In this document: in pieces, positions 25,611 through 33,984 of the stretch
Numbering within the stretch: position 1 is the first letter of the stretch
Layout of the letters: every line of letters starts with the position of its first letter
Origin: Firm-04 sp045628085
Lineage (GTDB): Bacteria; Bacillota; Clostridia; Oscillospirales; Ruminococcaceae
DNA: 64,000 bases
Reading direction: 5' to 3'
NCBI GenBank assembly: GCA_045628085.1
Contig: JAZQOZ010000147.1
Span: 1-64,000, forward strand
Made by a program: the position numbers and the translations under genes
Notes under the pieces: model-generated
What the model saw: the letters and a program-made list of their open reading frames with translations, nothing else
Databases searched by the model: none
What the model was told of the DNA's origin: nothing

Positions 25611-26888
25611 TTATTCAAAGCAGCTCCGGATGATCTCGATAATGATATCCTGCTGCTCCGCTGTCATTTTGTTATCACTCGGCAGGCAAAGACCGCGCTC
25701 GAAAATATCCGCACCGACATCTGTTGCCGCACCTTTATCAATATATGCATTGGACTGTCCTCTGCCGTTGCCTTCTGCCGTAACAAAGCCGTTCATGCGA
25801 TAGATCGGCTGCATATGCATCGGTTTCCAGATCGGTCTGCCCTCTGCATTGTACTGCATCAGCTTTTCAAGGATCTCGGTCGGGCAGGACTTGCCCTTCT
25901 CATGGATATAAAGCGGCTGATTTTCACCGCGTACCTGTCTGCACATCGCTTCACGGTCGATCAGCAGGCAGGAAAGCCAGTAATTCGGAACAGAAGTTTC
26001 CGCATCAAACGGATTCATTGTAACAGGCAGTCCCTTGAAGCCTTCACGATAGCGCTCATAGATCGCTTTTTTCTGTGCGATATGCTCATCCAGATAGGGC
26101 ATCTGACCGCGCACAACACCTGCAATGATATTGCTCATGCGGTAATTGTAGCCGATCTCCTCATGCTGATACCACGGTGCTGCCTCACGCGACTGCGTAG
26201 ACCATTTGCGGATCTTGTCCGCATCGTCCTTGGAATCAGTCAGGAACATACCGCCGGATGAACCGGTGATGATCTTGTTGCCGTTGAAGCTGATCGCACC
26301 ATAATCGCCGAATCCGCCGGTCTGCTTGCCCTTATAGGTCGCGCCGAAAGATTCTGCTGCATCCTCAACGATCAAAGCGCCGTGCCGATCGCAGATCTTC
26401 CGCAGCTCGTCGATCTTGCCCGGTGTGCCGTAGAGATGTGCGACCACAACCAGACGAACATCCGGATAGATCTCAAATGCTTTTTCCAACGCTTTCGGAC
26501 ACATATTCCATGTATCACGCTCTGTATCAATGAATACCGCTTCTCCGTCCTCGTAGGCGATCGGATTGACGGTCGCATCAAAGGTCATATCCGAAGCAAA
26601 GACTTTATGTCCCTGCAAGGTACCCTGATTCGGCTTCGCCTGCCCATACAGACGTTCACCGGCGAGTTTCACAGCAAGATGCAGCGCAGCCGTGCCGCAG
26701 GAAAGAGCAACTGCGTATTTCACGCCTGCATATTCCGCGACCATGCGCTCGACCTCATTGATATTCTCACCGGCTGTTGTGATCCAATTCTTTATAAAAG
26801 CGTCATTGACCCATTTCTGTTCGTCCCCATGCATGGTGGGCGAAGATAACCATACCTTACTTTCAAACGGCTTGATCATTCGTTCCAT
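25611..26888 (-). CDS. DegT/DnrJ/EryC1 aminotransferase, first gene of the operon
   Basis: 425-residue PLP-dependent sugar aminotransferase with LSCGTAALHLAVKLAG, cofactor Asp in IVEDAAESFGATYKGK (about D176) and Lys in SFNGNKIITGSSGG (about K205). It resembles the enzymes that make UDP- or dTDP-4-amino-4,6-dideoxy sugars. It is longer than most (usual 370-390) owing to an insertion near residues 320-360 (IHEKGKSCPTEILEK). Two such enzymes in one operon suggest two amino sugars or a diamino sugar. ATG 26888 is kept; ATG 26879 is also possible because AGGTGA is close to the first. Confidence 0.9.
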   Translation of the reverse strand: MERMIKPFESKVWLSSPTMHGDEQKWVNDAFIKNWITTAGENINEVERMVAEYAGVKYAVALSCGTAALHLAVKLAGERLYGQAKPNQGTLQGHKVFASDMTFDATVNPIAYEDGEAVFIDTERDTWNMCPKALEKAFEIYPDVRLVVVAHLYGTPGKIDELRKICDRHGALIVEDAAESFGATYKGKQTGGFGDYGAISFNGNKIITGSSGGMFLTDSKDDADKIRKWSTQSREAAPWYQHEEIGYNYRMSNIIAGVVRGQMPYLDEHIAQKKAIYERYREGFKGLPVTMNPFDAETSVPNYWLSCLLIDREAMCRQVRGENQPLYIHEKGKSCPTEILEKLMQYNAEGRPIWKPMHMQPIYRMNGFVTAEGNGRGQSNAYIDKGAATDVGADIFERGLCLPSDNKMTAEQQDIIIEIIRSCFE

Positions 26889-26984
26889 TCACCTGCTCTC
26901 AAATAATTGATGAAACACAACCGGCCGGAAGCCGAAAGCGTCCCAACACACCAACATTTTCCCACTACATTCTTGGCTGATTAT

Positions 26985-27013
26985 ATTATAGCACGAGTAA
27001 TCTCGTTTGTCAA
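26985..27013 (-). promoter_or_regulatory. Perfect promoter of the polysaccharide operon with spacer operator
   Basis: Minus strand TTGACA (27013-27008), 17 bp, TATAAT (26990-26985). The spacer contains a perfect dyad, ACGAG (26993-26997)-TAAT-CTCGT (27002-27006). A protein bound there would block polymerase, so the operon is probably repressible. The leader before the first ATG is about 90 nt. Confidence 0.88.
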
Positions 27014-27207
27014 TACCAAACAAAAAATTCAAGTCTCATTTGTAGAAGAAGACCAATATTCAAATTTACTTTTAGTTATTTTTCCGTATTGATATTACAT
27101 AACGTCTAGTTTTTGCATATTTGATGGTATCAGCCTGTCGTTTTCCGCGGCGGAGGATCCTGCTGATTTTGCGCGCAGAAGCGGCATATCATCCTATTTT
27201 TATAGTA

Positions 27208-27236
27208 TTGACAAATATAATCCGGCATGATATAAT
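27208..27236 (+). promoter_or_regulatory. Consensus promoter of galE
   Basis: TTGACA 27208-27213, 17 bp, TATAAT 27231-27236. It is divergent from the polysaccharide promoter. The roughly 200 bp between them (27014-27207) shows no gene. Confidence 0.9.
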
Positions 27237-27296
27237 ATGATATCGGATCCAATGTCCGGTTTATGTCATTACTGCATTTTTACTGAGGTGATAAAC

Positions 27297-28322
27297 ATGG
27301 CAGCAATCCTGCTTGCAGGCGGTGCGGGATATATCGGCTCCCATACTGCCGTTGAACTGCTGAATGCCGGCTATGAGGTGATCGCGGCAGATAATTTTGT
27401 CAACAGCACACCCGAAGCGATCAGCATAGTTGAAAGAATTACCGGTAAGCAAGTGAAACTCTATGAAACGGATATCCGCGATACAGAAAAGCTTTCAGAG
27501 ATCTTCTCTGAAAACCGGATCGACGCAGTCATTCATTTTGCCGGGCTGAAAGCAGTCGGTGAATCTGTCCAAAAGCCGCTGATGTATTACAGAAACAATC
27601 TCGATACCACGCTTTCCCTGCTGGAAACGATGCAGAAAGCAGATATCAAAAATATCATCTTTTCCTCCAGCGCAACTGTTTACGGTGAGCAGAATCCTGT
27701 TCCGTATACCGAAGATATGCAGCGCGGTGTCTGCTCAAATCCCTACGGCTGGACAAAGGCGATGAGCGAACAGATCTTTGAGGATGCCGCCAAAGCAGAT
27801 CCGGAACTTTCTGTCGTACTGCTGCGGTACTTCAACCCCATCGGTGCGCATCCGTCCGGAATGATCGGAGAAGATCCCCTCGGTATTCCGAATAACCTGA
27901 TGCCGTTCATCACGCAGGTCGCCGTCGGAAAACGTGAATGCCTGACGATCTTCGGAAAAGATTACCCGACAAAAGACGGCACCTGCACACGGGATTATAT
28001 CCACGTTGTCGATCTTGCAAAAGGTCATGTAAAAGCTGTCGATTATGTGCTGAACCACAAAGGAACGGAGATCTTTAATCTCGGGACAGGTACGCCTTAC
28101 AGCGTAACGGAGATCGTCCGGACCTTTGAACGGGTAAACGGCGTGAGCGTACCCCATGTATACGGCAGCAGACGCGCAGGCGATCTGCCGGAATTCTTTG
28201 CAAATGCAGATAAAGCGAAAAAAACACTCGGCTGGGAAACCGAAAAAACGCTTGAGGATATGTGCAGAGATGCATGGACATGGCAAAAGCAGAATCCGGA
28301 CGGATACCGGAAACCGGAATAG
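27297..28322 (+). CDS. galE: UDP-glucose 4-epimerase
   Basis: 341-residue extended SDR with NAD motif LAGGAGYIGSHTAVELL, FSSSATVYG and catalytic NPYGWTKAMSE. It interconverts UDP-glucose and UDP-galactose and can supply galactose for the divergent polysaccharide operon. ATG 27297 (MAAILLAGG) is behind GAGGTG; upstream codons in frame are not part of the protein. A hairpin terminator follows. Confidence 0.96.
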   Translation: MAAILLAGGAGYIGSHTAVELLNAGYEVIAADNFVNSTPEAISIVERITGKQVKLYETDIRDTEKLSEIFSENRIDAVIHFAGLKAVGESVQKPLMYYRNNLDTTLSLLETMQKADIKNIIFSSSATVYGEQNPVPYTEDMQRGVCSNPYGWTKAMSEQIFEDAAKADPELSVVLLRYFNPIGAHPSGMIGEDPLGIPNNLMPFITQVAVGKRECLTIFGKDYPTKDGTCTRDYIHVVDLAKGHVKAVDYVLNHKGTEIFNLGTGTPYSVTEIVRTFERVNGVSVPHVYGSRRAGDLPEFFANADKAKKTLGWETEKTLEDMCRDAWTWQKQNPDGYRKPE

Positions 28323-28331
28323 AATTTCAAG

Positions 28332-28367
28332 AAAAGGTCAGCGACCGTTGTGCCGGCTGACTTTTTT
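28332..28367 (+). terminator. Terminator after galE
   Basis: 11-bp stem AAAAGGTCAGC (28332-28342) / GCTGACTTTTT (28356-28366) with one G-U, merging into a run of six T. It lies just before the next gene, which may be reached by read-through. Confidence 0.75.
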
Positions 28368-28388
28368 GATTGCAGAGGAGAAATATGT

Positions 28389-29492
28389 GTGGATATCACG
28401 GCTTATCGAAAAAATGCGGCAGATATGATCGCTCTGGTCCGCTGTGCTGTCAATGAAGAAAAACCGGATGCCAAACTGATCGAACAGCTTGATCTGCCGG
28501 CGCTGTTTGAGATCTGTCAGGCCCACATTCTGACCGCGTGTACCGCCTATGCATTGGAATCTGCCGGTATTCATGATGCAGCATTCACAGAAGAAAAAAA
28601 CAAAGCGATCCGTAAAAATCTCATTCTGGATTCGGAACGCGCCAAGATCCTGAACCGGCTGGAGCAGGAAAAGATCTGGTATATGCCGCTGAAAGGCGCT
28701 GTCATGAAAGACTGGTATCCGCGGCTTGGAATGCGGCAGATGTCGGATAATGATATTCTCTTTGACAGTTCCGCACGGAAGCGTGTCCGTGCAGTCATGG
28801 AAGAACTCGGCTTTTCCTGTGACGAATTCGGAAAGGGCAAAGATGACAGCTATAAAAAGCTGCCTGTCAGCAACTTTGAAATGCATAATTCCCTGTTTTC
28901 CGCTGTCCATCCGGACAAATTGCAGACATACTATGAAGATGTCACGCCGCTGATGCAGCCGATCGAGGGAACTTCATACGGCAGATGCTTTGGGAATGAA
29001 GACTTCTATCTATATGTACTCGCGCATACATATAAACATTATGTTTACGGCGGAACCGGTGTCCGTTCTTTGCTTGATATTGAGATCATTTTGCGGAAAA
29101 TCGGCAGCAATCTTGATCGTACATATCTGGAACGTGAACTGGATAAGCTCGGTCTGACGGAATTTGAGGAGCAGAACCGTCTGCTTGCCGCAAAGCTGTT
29201 CCGCGACGGCACAGAGCTGTCAGACTCCGAAAAAGAGAAACTCGATTATTATGTGACCTCCGGCGTATACGGCAGCAGCATACATTTGCAGGAGAACCGC
29301 ATCCAACAGCAGAACGGCTCCCGTTTGCGTTACATCTTTCACCGTATTTTTCCGCCGATGGATCAGGTCAAGGTCACAGATCCGTTTTTCTACCGGCATA
29401 AGCTGCTCATGCCGATCCTTTGGATATGGCGGCCGATTCGCAGCTGGAAACTTGTATTTGCGGAATTGAAGCAACTGTTGAAGAAAAAATAG
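28389..29492 (+). CDS. Nucleotidyltransferase-like protein (PF14907 type)
   Basis: 367 residues resembling the uncharacterised nucleotidyltransferase family PF14907, often found near capsule or peptide-modification genes. The probable active site is WYMPLKGAVMKDWYPRLGMRQMSDNDILF, where D-N-D is the likely metal-binding acidic pair, followed by HNSLF. GTG 28389 is chosen because GAGGAG (28375-28380) is 8 bp upstream; the nearby ATG is out of frame. The C-terminus ends in basic hydrophobic helices (WRPIRSWKLVFAELKQLLKKK), perhaps membrane-associated. Its substrate is unknown; a link to the neighbouring glycan operon is inferred. Confidence 0.75.
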   Translation: MDITAYRKNAADMIALVRCAVNEEKPDAKLIEQLDLPALFEICQAHILTACTAYALESAGIHDAAFTEEKNKAIRKNLILDSERAKILNRLEQEKIWYMPLKGAVMKDWYPRLGMRQMSDNDILFDSSARKRVRAVMEELGFSCDEFGKGKDDSYKKLPVSNFEMHNSLFSAVHPDKLQTYYEDVTPLMQPIEGTSYGRCFGNEDFYLYVLAHTYKHYVYGGTGVRSLLDIEIILRKIGSNLDRTYLERELDKLGLTEFEEQNRLLAAKLFRDGTELSDSEKEKLDYYVTSGVYGSSIHLQENRIQQQNGSRLRYIFHRIFPPMDQVKVTDPFFYRHKLLMPILWIWRPIRSWKLVFAELKQLLKKK

Positions 29493-29573
29493 ATTGATTG
29501 CGCTTCACACAAAAGATCCGCAGAGCATCCCTGCAAAGCAGAATTTGTCAAATGTGCGGATATCAACTGATAT

Positions 29574-29610
29574 AAAAATACCGGCAGCAACGCAATGTTA
29601 CTGCCGGTAT
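29574..29610 (-). terminator. Terminator after the TRAP-type permease unit
   Basis: 10-bp stem ATACCGGCAG (29578-29587) / CTGCCGGTAT (29601-29610). The T run is on the minus strand. It may also stop plus-strand transcripts from the nucleotidyltransferase gene. Confidence 0.8.
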
Positions 29611-29615
29611 TACTA

Positions 29616-29897
29616 TTACTTCTTTTCTATTTTCGCAAAGGGATTCTTCCACTTTGCATTGCCGTTAAAATACTGAAGCAGGAAACAGGCAAGCGTCGTG
29701 ATCGTGGAAGCCTTGATAAGATAAACATAGTATGTTTTAGAAAGGAATGTGCAGATATTTGCAGCAGTGTCACCGCCAACACAGAAAGCTACAACAAAAC
29801 CGAAAAATCCAAGTCCGCCGAGGAACAGGCAAAGTGCAAGTGCGATTCCGATACACCATTCCAGCACGGATGCAATTTTTTGACATACGTTTTTCAT
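29616..29897 (-). CDS. Small two-helix membrane protein next to TRAP permease
   Basis: 93 residues with two strongly hydrophobic segments (WCIGIALALCLFLGGLGFFGFVVAFCV and a weaker one near YLIKASTITTLACFLL) and a basic C-terminus. It starts at ATG 29897 behind AAGGGGGTG, 12 bp after the permease gene. It takes the place of DctQ, the small TRAP subunit, but is about half its usual length and lacks the four-helix pattern, so equating the two is uncertain. It could be a minimal partner or an unrelated protein. Confidence 0.7.
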   Translation of the reverse strand: MKNVCQKIASVLEWCIGIALALCLFLGGLGFFGFVVAFCVGGDTAANICTFLSKTYYVYLIKASTITTLACFLLQYFNGNAKWKNPFAKIEKK

Positions 29898-29909
29898 ATC
29901 TGCACCCCC

Positions 29910-31307
29910 TTATGCGCCCAGAATCGGCAGCCAGCCAAGCAGCACGATGACTTCCATCAGATACTGCACTGCAACCCACCACAGGTCATTCTTGATCGTT
30001 TTGCCCGGATCAGATTCCGCAATGGACATACCGGCATACATACCAAGTGCAAGCGGCGGTGTGATTCCGCACATAACGCCGCAGAAACACGGCAGCATTG
30101 CGGCAACAACGACCGGATCTGCGCCCTGTGTATAGAACAGGCTGATAAACAATGTTCCGAAAATCGAAACCAGCGACGATCCCGGAATGACCATGCCCAT
30201 AAAGCAGGTAATGAACGGGATGACAAATGCCAGTCCGACACGTCCCATCTGAAGAGATTCAAGGTATGCACCAAGCTCGGTTGTTGCTTCGATCTCGGTA
30301 AAAAGTGCGCCGATCATGTAACCGAACAGACAGGTGCCGACAGTTGATGCGATACCGTTTGTGCTGCTGCTCAGCATCTTGATAATGTTCTTCGGGGTGA
30401 CTGTTTTCTTATCCTTAAAGAGCATAACAATGATCGCATAGATTGCAGCAATACCGGCAACAAAATACAGAAGTGCGCTGGAATAAGCCTTTGCGCCGTC
30501 CTTGCCCAGACGATCGACAAAAATCGCCATATCCGGAAAAGACGTTGCATTATTGAAGAAGAAGTCAATGATAAACGGAGCAAGAATAATCAGCGGAAGG
30601 AGAAGTCCCTGCCAGTTATTCTTAAAGGTATCCTTCATGCTCGGGATCTTGGATCCTTCCATCGGTCTGATCTTGTAATATTTTACAAAGACAAAGACCG
30701 TGATCAGACGAGCAAGGATGAACCACAGGGAGCATCCCCAGCAGACCATCCAGAATGAACCGATCGACATGGTATCCTCTACACCCTGCGCAGCCCAGAA
30801 TGCTGTTAATGCACCGAGTGCCGCAACGATATTCGAGGACGGCGGGATCATGTTTCCGAGATAGCTTGCATTACTCTCAACATTCGCAGCAAGCTCAGGC
30901 GGATAACCGGATTCCTTCATTGCCTTGATCGTGATAACGCCGGTAGACATGACATTACCGGGACCGGAACCGGACAATGCACCCATAAATCCGGACGCAA
31001 CAACAGCAGCATAGCCTGCACCGCCCGGCAGTTTGCCAAGCAGAGCAAGAATAAAATTAACAGCGCCGTCAATGATCTTTGTCTTGGTCATGATCGCGGA
31101 CATTCCGATAAATACGATCATCGAATAAAGCAAAGATGTTGACAAGCCCTTGTCAATGAAGCTGCCCAGAGAGCCCCATGTTCCGGATACTGCGACCAGT
31201 ATCAGAAATGCAAGTCCCATTGACTCCCAGATCGGTCTTTTGAACAGCATGAACCAGATGCAGATCACAGCCAGCATGATCAAAAGATAAACAAGTGATA
31301 TTGGCAT
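29910..31307 (-). CDS. TRAP-type transporter large permease (DctM-like)
   Basis: 465-residue protein with about eleven to twelve membrane helices and the DctM-like glycine/serine-rich loop ASGFMGALSGSGPGNVMSTG, plus NASYLGNMIPPSSNIVAALGAL. Such permeases use Na+ gradients to import carboxylates. ATG 31307 (MPISLVYLL) is preceded by AAGGGGAAG; 19 upstream codons are excluded. No periplasmic-type binding protein (DctP) and only a tiny partner are present, so it may be a stand-alone carrier or use a remote binding protein. It could supply dicarboxylates to the neighbouring acid-building module, but that is speculation. Confidence 0.85.
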   Translation of the reverse strand: MPISLVYLLIMLAVICIWFMLFKRPIWESMGLAFLILVAVSGTWGSLGSFIDKGLSTSLLYSMIVFIGMSAIMTKTKIIDGAVNFILALLGKLPGGAGYAAVVASGFMGALSGSGPGNVMSTGVITIKAMKESGYPPELAANVESNASYLGNMIPPSSNIVAALGALTAFWAAQGVEDTMSIGSFWMVCWGCSLWFILARLITVFVFVKYYKIRPMEGSKIPSMKDTFKNNWQGLLLPLIILAPFIIDFFFNNATSFPDMAIFVDRLGKDGAKAYSSALLYFVAGIAAIYAIIVMLFKDKKTVTPKNIIKMLSSSTNGIASTVGTCLFGYMIGALFTEIEATTELGAYLESLQMGRVGLAFVIPFITCFMGMVIPGSSLVSIFGTLFISLFYTQGADPVVVAAMLPCFCGVMCGITPPLALGMYAGMSIAESDPGKTIKNDLWWVAVQYLMEVIVLLGWLPILGA

Positions 31308-31367
31308 ATTTGACTTCCCCTTTTCAGTATTTATATTCATCCGGACGCATCCGGAAAAATACAACAG

Positions 31368-31390
31368 AAAAAATCAGCGGATCACCGCTG
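31368..31390 (-). promoter_or_regulatory. Terminator-like hairpin in the permease leader (attenuator candidate)
   Basis: On the minus-strand transcript CAGCGG-TGAT-CCGCTG (31390-31375) is followed by ATTTTTT. It lies about 60 nt after the transcription start and 60 nt before the permease ATG. A second small hairpin (CCGGA/TCCGG, 31341-31354) follows. Together they could form a conditional terminator. No known riboswitch consensus was recognised. Confidence 0.5.
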
Positions 31391-31458
31391 CGATCAATAT
31401 AATATGTCAATCAGATATCATTTTGTATAGAAATGTAAATAAGCACAGTAACATTACC

Positions 31459-31487
31459 ATTATATCACCGTATCATATAATTGTCAA
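31459..31487 (-). promoter_or_regulatory. Consensus promoter of the TRAP permease unit
   Basis: Minus strand TTGACA (31487-31482), 17 bp, TATAAT (31464-31459). It implies a 5' leader of about 145 nt. Confidence 0.88.
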
Positions 31488-31558
31488 TAGGAAAATCAAA
31501 TAAAATCTGCATATATTCTGAAAAGATCATAAACCCGCTATTTCATCAGATTCCCCTA

Positions 31559-31587
31559 TTGCATTCACTGCATCTATATGATATAAT
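31559..31587 (+). promoter_or_regulatory. Probable promoter of the dockerin/C39 gene
   Basis: TATAAT at 31582-31587 with TTGCAT (31559-31564) at 17 bp. The -35 is weak, so activation may be needed. Confidence 0.5.
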
Positions 31588-31633
31588 AGATAATAGGTTC
31601 ATTTCACCATACTTTCAGACGAGGTATATTACT

Positions 31634-32869
31634 ATGATACATCCACTCAGAAAACTCCTGTCAGCCGGTGCCGCATTCGTCATGATGCTCGGCAGCATTC
31701 CGGCGATACCGGCAGCCGCAGCTGATGCGGTCACGCTGAAAAGCGGCATCTGGATGCTCGAAAAAGGCACGGACAAACTCTATTACCTGCTCAAAGAAGA
31801 CGGAAAAGGTGAGATCTGCGCCGGCAAAAAGCATTCCCCCATTGCATATACACAGGCAGACAGCAAAGTCACGATCTCCTATTTACAGGAAAACCGGATC
31901 CCGGAACAGCTTTCTCTGCGTATACAGGATGATACATATTATGCACAGATCGCTGACAGCGAATACCGGATGATCTATCTCCAGCCCGTGACCGAAGCGG
32001 ACAGCACACGCTGTTTCACACCCGGCGACATGACACAGGACGGAAACTTCTCGATTTACGATTCTACGTTGGTTCTGCGGTATCTGATCGGGACATATCC
32101 GATGTCGAATGTGCAGATGACACTTGCAGATTTTAACAACGATCATGTTGTCAACGCGACTGATCTCACACTGATCAAGCAGGCTTTGATTGATCCCTCA
32201 AAGCAGCCGGATGAACCGGACGAGCCTGATGAACCGGATGTCCCCGATGAGCCCGACGAGCCAGTGATCGAACAGAAGGTCATGCTGAACGCGATCGAAT
32301 ATAATCAGCATCCCGCCTATCCGACCGGATGCGAAAGCATCGCGCTTTACATCCTGCTGAAATACTATGACACGGATGTCACACCTGCGCAGATCATCGA
32401 GGCACTGCCAAAAGGACCGCTGCCTTCTCAAAGCAACGGCGCGTTGTACGGTGCAAATCCGGAGCGTGAATTTGTCGGTGATCCGACTACAAATTATTCC
32501 TACGGCGTATTCAATGCACCGATCGCACAGACGGCAGAGCTGTTCCGCGCCGGTGTCATTACCGAAAAGAACGTACCTTTAGAAGCGATTTTTCCGATCA
32601 TCAGCAGCGGACAGCCTGTGATCGCGTGGTACACCACAACACCGGACCGCGATATCATATACAAAAACTCGTGGTACGATTACGAGACAGGCGAACTCAT
32701 CAAATGGCCGGGCGGTGAACACGCTGTCGTGGTCTGCGGATACGATCTGGATGCAGGAACACTCACCTATCGCGATCCGAATACAGGCGGAAGCAACACG
32801 CTCCCGATCGAGAAATTCCGAAAAATCTACGACGAACTCGGCGGCAGGATCGTATATTACAATGAATAA
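31634..32869 (+). CDS. Secreted dockerin protein with C39-like peptidase domain
   Basis: 411 residues. The signal peptide (MIHPLRKLLSAGAAFVMMLG...PAAAA) is about 31 residues. A small domain (about 32-130) precedes a two-repeat dockerin, GDMTQDGNFSIYDSTLVLRY and LADFNNDHVVNATDLTLIKQ. A Pro-Asp-Glu repeat linker follows. The C-terminal papain-like Peptidase_C39_2 domain (about 215-411) has Cys in PTGCESIALY, His in GGEHAVVVCGY and Asp in YRDPNTGG. It is probably exported and docked on a cohesin scaffold or the cell surface, where it could process proteins or peptides. An internal dockerin with a C-terminal enzyme domain is less usual than a C-terminal dockerin. ATG 31634 follows GAGGT. Confidence 0.85.
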   Translation: MIHPLRKLLSAGAAFVMMLGSIPAIPAAAADAVTLKSGIWMLEKGTDKLYYLLKEDGKGEICAGKKHSPIAYTQADSKVTISYLQENRIPEQLSLRIQDDTYYAQIADSEYRMIYLQPVTEADSTRCFTPGDMTQDGNFSIYDSTLVLRYLIGTYPMSNVQMTLADFNNDHVVNATDLTLIKQALIDPSKQPDEPDEPDEPDVPDEPDEPVIEQKVMLNAIEYNQHPAYPTGCESIALYILLKYYDTDVTPAQIIEALPKGPLPSQSNGALYGANPEREFVGDPTTNYSYGVFNAPIAQTAELFRAGVITEKNVPLEAIFPIISSGQPVIAWYTTTPDRDIIYKNSWYDYETGELIKWPGGEHAVVVCGYDLDAGTLTYRDPNTGGSNTLPIEKFRKIYDELGGRIVYYNE

Positions 32870-32873
32870 AATG

Positions 32874-32906
32874 AACGGAGTCTGTGATAAAACAGACTCC
32901 GTTTTT
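32874..32906 (+). terminator. Terminator of the dockerin/C39 gene
   Basis: 12-bp perfect stem AACGGAGTCTGT (32874-32885) / ACAGACTCCGTT (32892-32903), followed by TTT. Confidence 0.88.
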
Positions 32907-32916
32907 CATAGATGAT

Positions 32917-33426
32917 TCAATTTCGCCAAGCCTTTGCAACATCAGCAGCCTTATGCAGACGATTGCCGAGTGCATAGATATTATCATAGAAAACCGTCAG
33001 GCTTTCACCGCCGGAACGTACAAAATCCGTAATCAGAGTGCCGTAGCACTGCGTGGTCATAACCTTCAGCGAAGCCGCACCGCGTTCGCAGATGTCATAA
33101 ACATCGTGGATCAGAATAGAGGACAGAAACTTTCGTCTGTTCATTTCAAATTTCAGCCAGCGGACAGCGAAATCCCATTCCTTTTCACAGCCGTATTTCT
33201 CAGCTGCATAAGGTGTATCATTCAGCGCAGCATCCACAAGGCTTGCATACAGCCAAACGGAAGCAGCCAGCGACATATCGCTGCGGTCGCGTGCAGAGAT
33301 GTTTTCTTCCTTGTACGCCTTGAAAAACAAGTTGTCTATCTCCGTCAGAAGTGTTTTTTTCTTCACAGATTGCGGAATAACCGTTTGAATGGTCTGTATT
33401 ACATTCGGTACCTGAAATATAGTCAT
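32917..33426 (-). CDS. Hypothetical protein, mostly helical, cytoplasmic
   Basis: 169 residues, no signal or membrane segment, predicted largely alpha-helical by eye. It starts at ATG 33426 behind AAAGGGGAA and has its own promoter (33466-33494). I recognise no family. Notable residues include a central SLAASVWLYASLVDAALND helix and SSILIHDVYDICERGAASL. It is single, convergent with the dockerin/C39 gene and shares the terminator region. Confidence 0.7.
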   Translation of the reverse strand: MTIFQVPNVIQTIQTVIPQSVKKKTLLTEIDNLFFKAYKEENISARDRSDMSLAASVWLYASLVDAALNDTPYAAEKYGCEKEWDFAVRWLKFEMNRRKFLSSILIHDVYDICERGAASLKVMTTQCYGTLITDFVRSGGESLTVFYDNIYALGNRLHKAADVAKAWRN

Positions 33427-33465
33427 AACGATTCCCCTTTCATGTTGAGAAAATGATCCACAATC

Positions 33466-33494
33466 AGCATATCACATATTTGGTAAATTGTCAA
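33466..33494 (-). promoter_or_regulatory. Promoter of the hypothetical gene
   Basis: Minus strand TTGACA (33494-33489), 17 bp, TATGCT (33471-33466): perfect -35, weaker -10. Confidence 0.7.
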
Positions 33495-33984
33495 TGTGCA
33501 TTTTTAACAAAACACAGTACATCCGTTTGGGCAAAAAAATACGCCCTCCTGCGGGCAGAGAGGTACACGCAGGAGAGCTGTTCCGATTGACCGGCATACC
33601 CGGCACTGAGAAAGGATGTAATCCAACACCTTTGTATGTGCATCTACAAAGATGTTCTGTACAATATAAATATAGCATATCTGCTGAATAAAATCTAGTT
33701 CAAAATTGCGGTATTCGAGTTGTTCGGCGGAAGAAAAACGCAGTGAAAACAAAGGATCAATCATGATGCATAGTGTCAATAATCGCGTATCTGCGCAGCT
33801 TTCGCAATCAAGTGCCTTGTACACACAGATTCGGCAAATATTACAAATCACAATTATTGAGCAAACCACAGCATATTGCACATATTCGCAACCTGTATGC
33901 GCAGGATATTCGTTTGTATATACTTAAAAATGAGATCCGTGTTCAGCACATCTGCACACCGGATCTCATTTTCTATAAAAGCAC
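33495..33984. other. Intergenic stretch without a supported gene
   Basis: About 490 bp with only short unconvincing frames. A strong inverted repeat, AAAATGAGATCCG (33927-33939) / CGGATCTCATTTT (33960-33972), could end transcripts from either side. The G/C-rich part at 33540-33660 differs in composition from the A/T-rich sequence around it and may be a decayed gene or an RNA element; nothing was recognised. Confidence 0.4.

Noticed and set aside
33488..33691. 67-codon plus-strand frame in the gap before the xyloside operon
   Set aside because: No ribosome site, no recognisable family, and it begins over the minus-strand promoter of the hypothetical gene.
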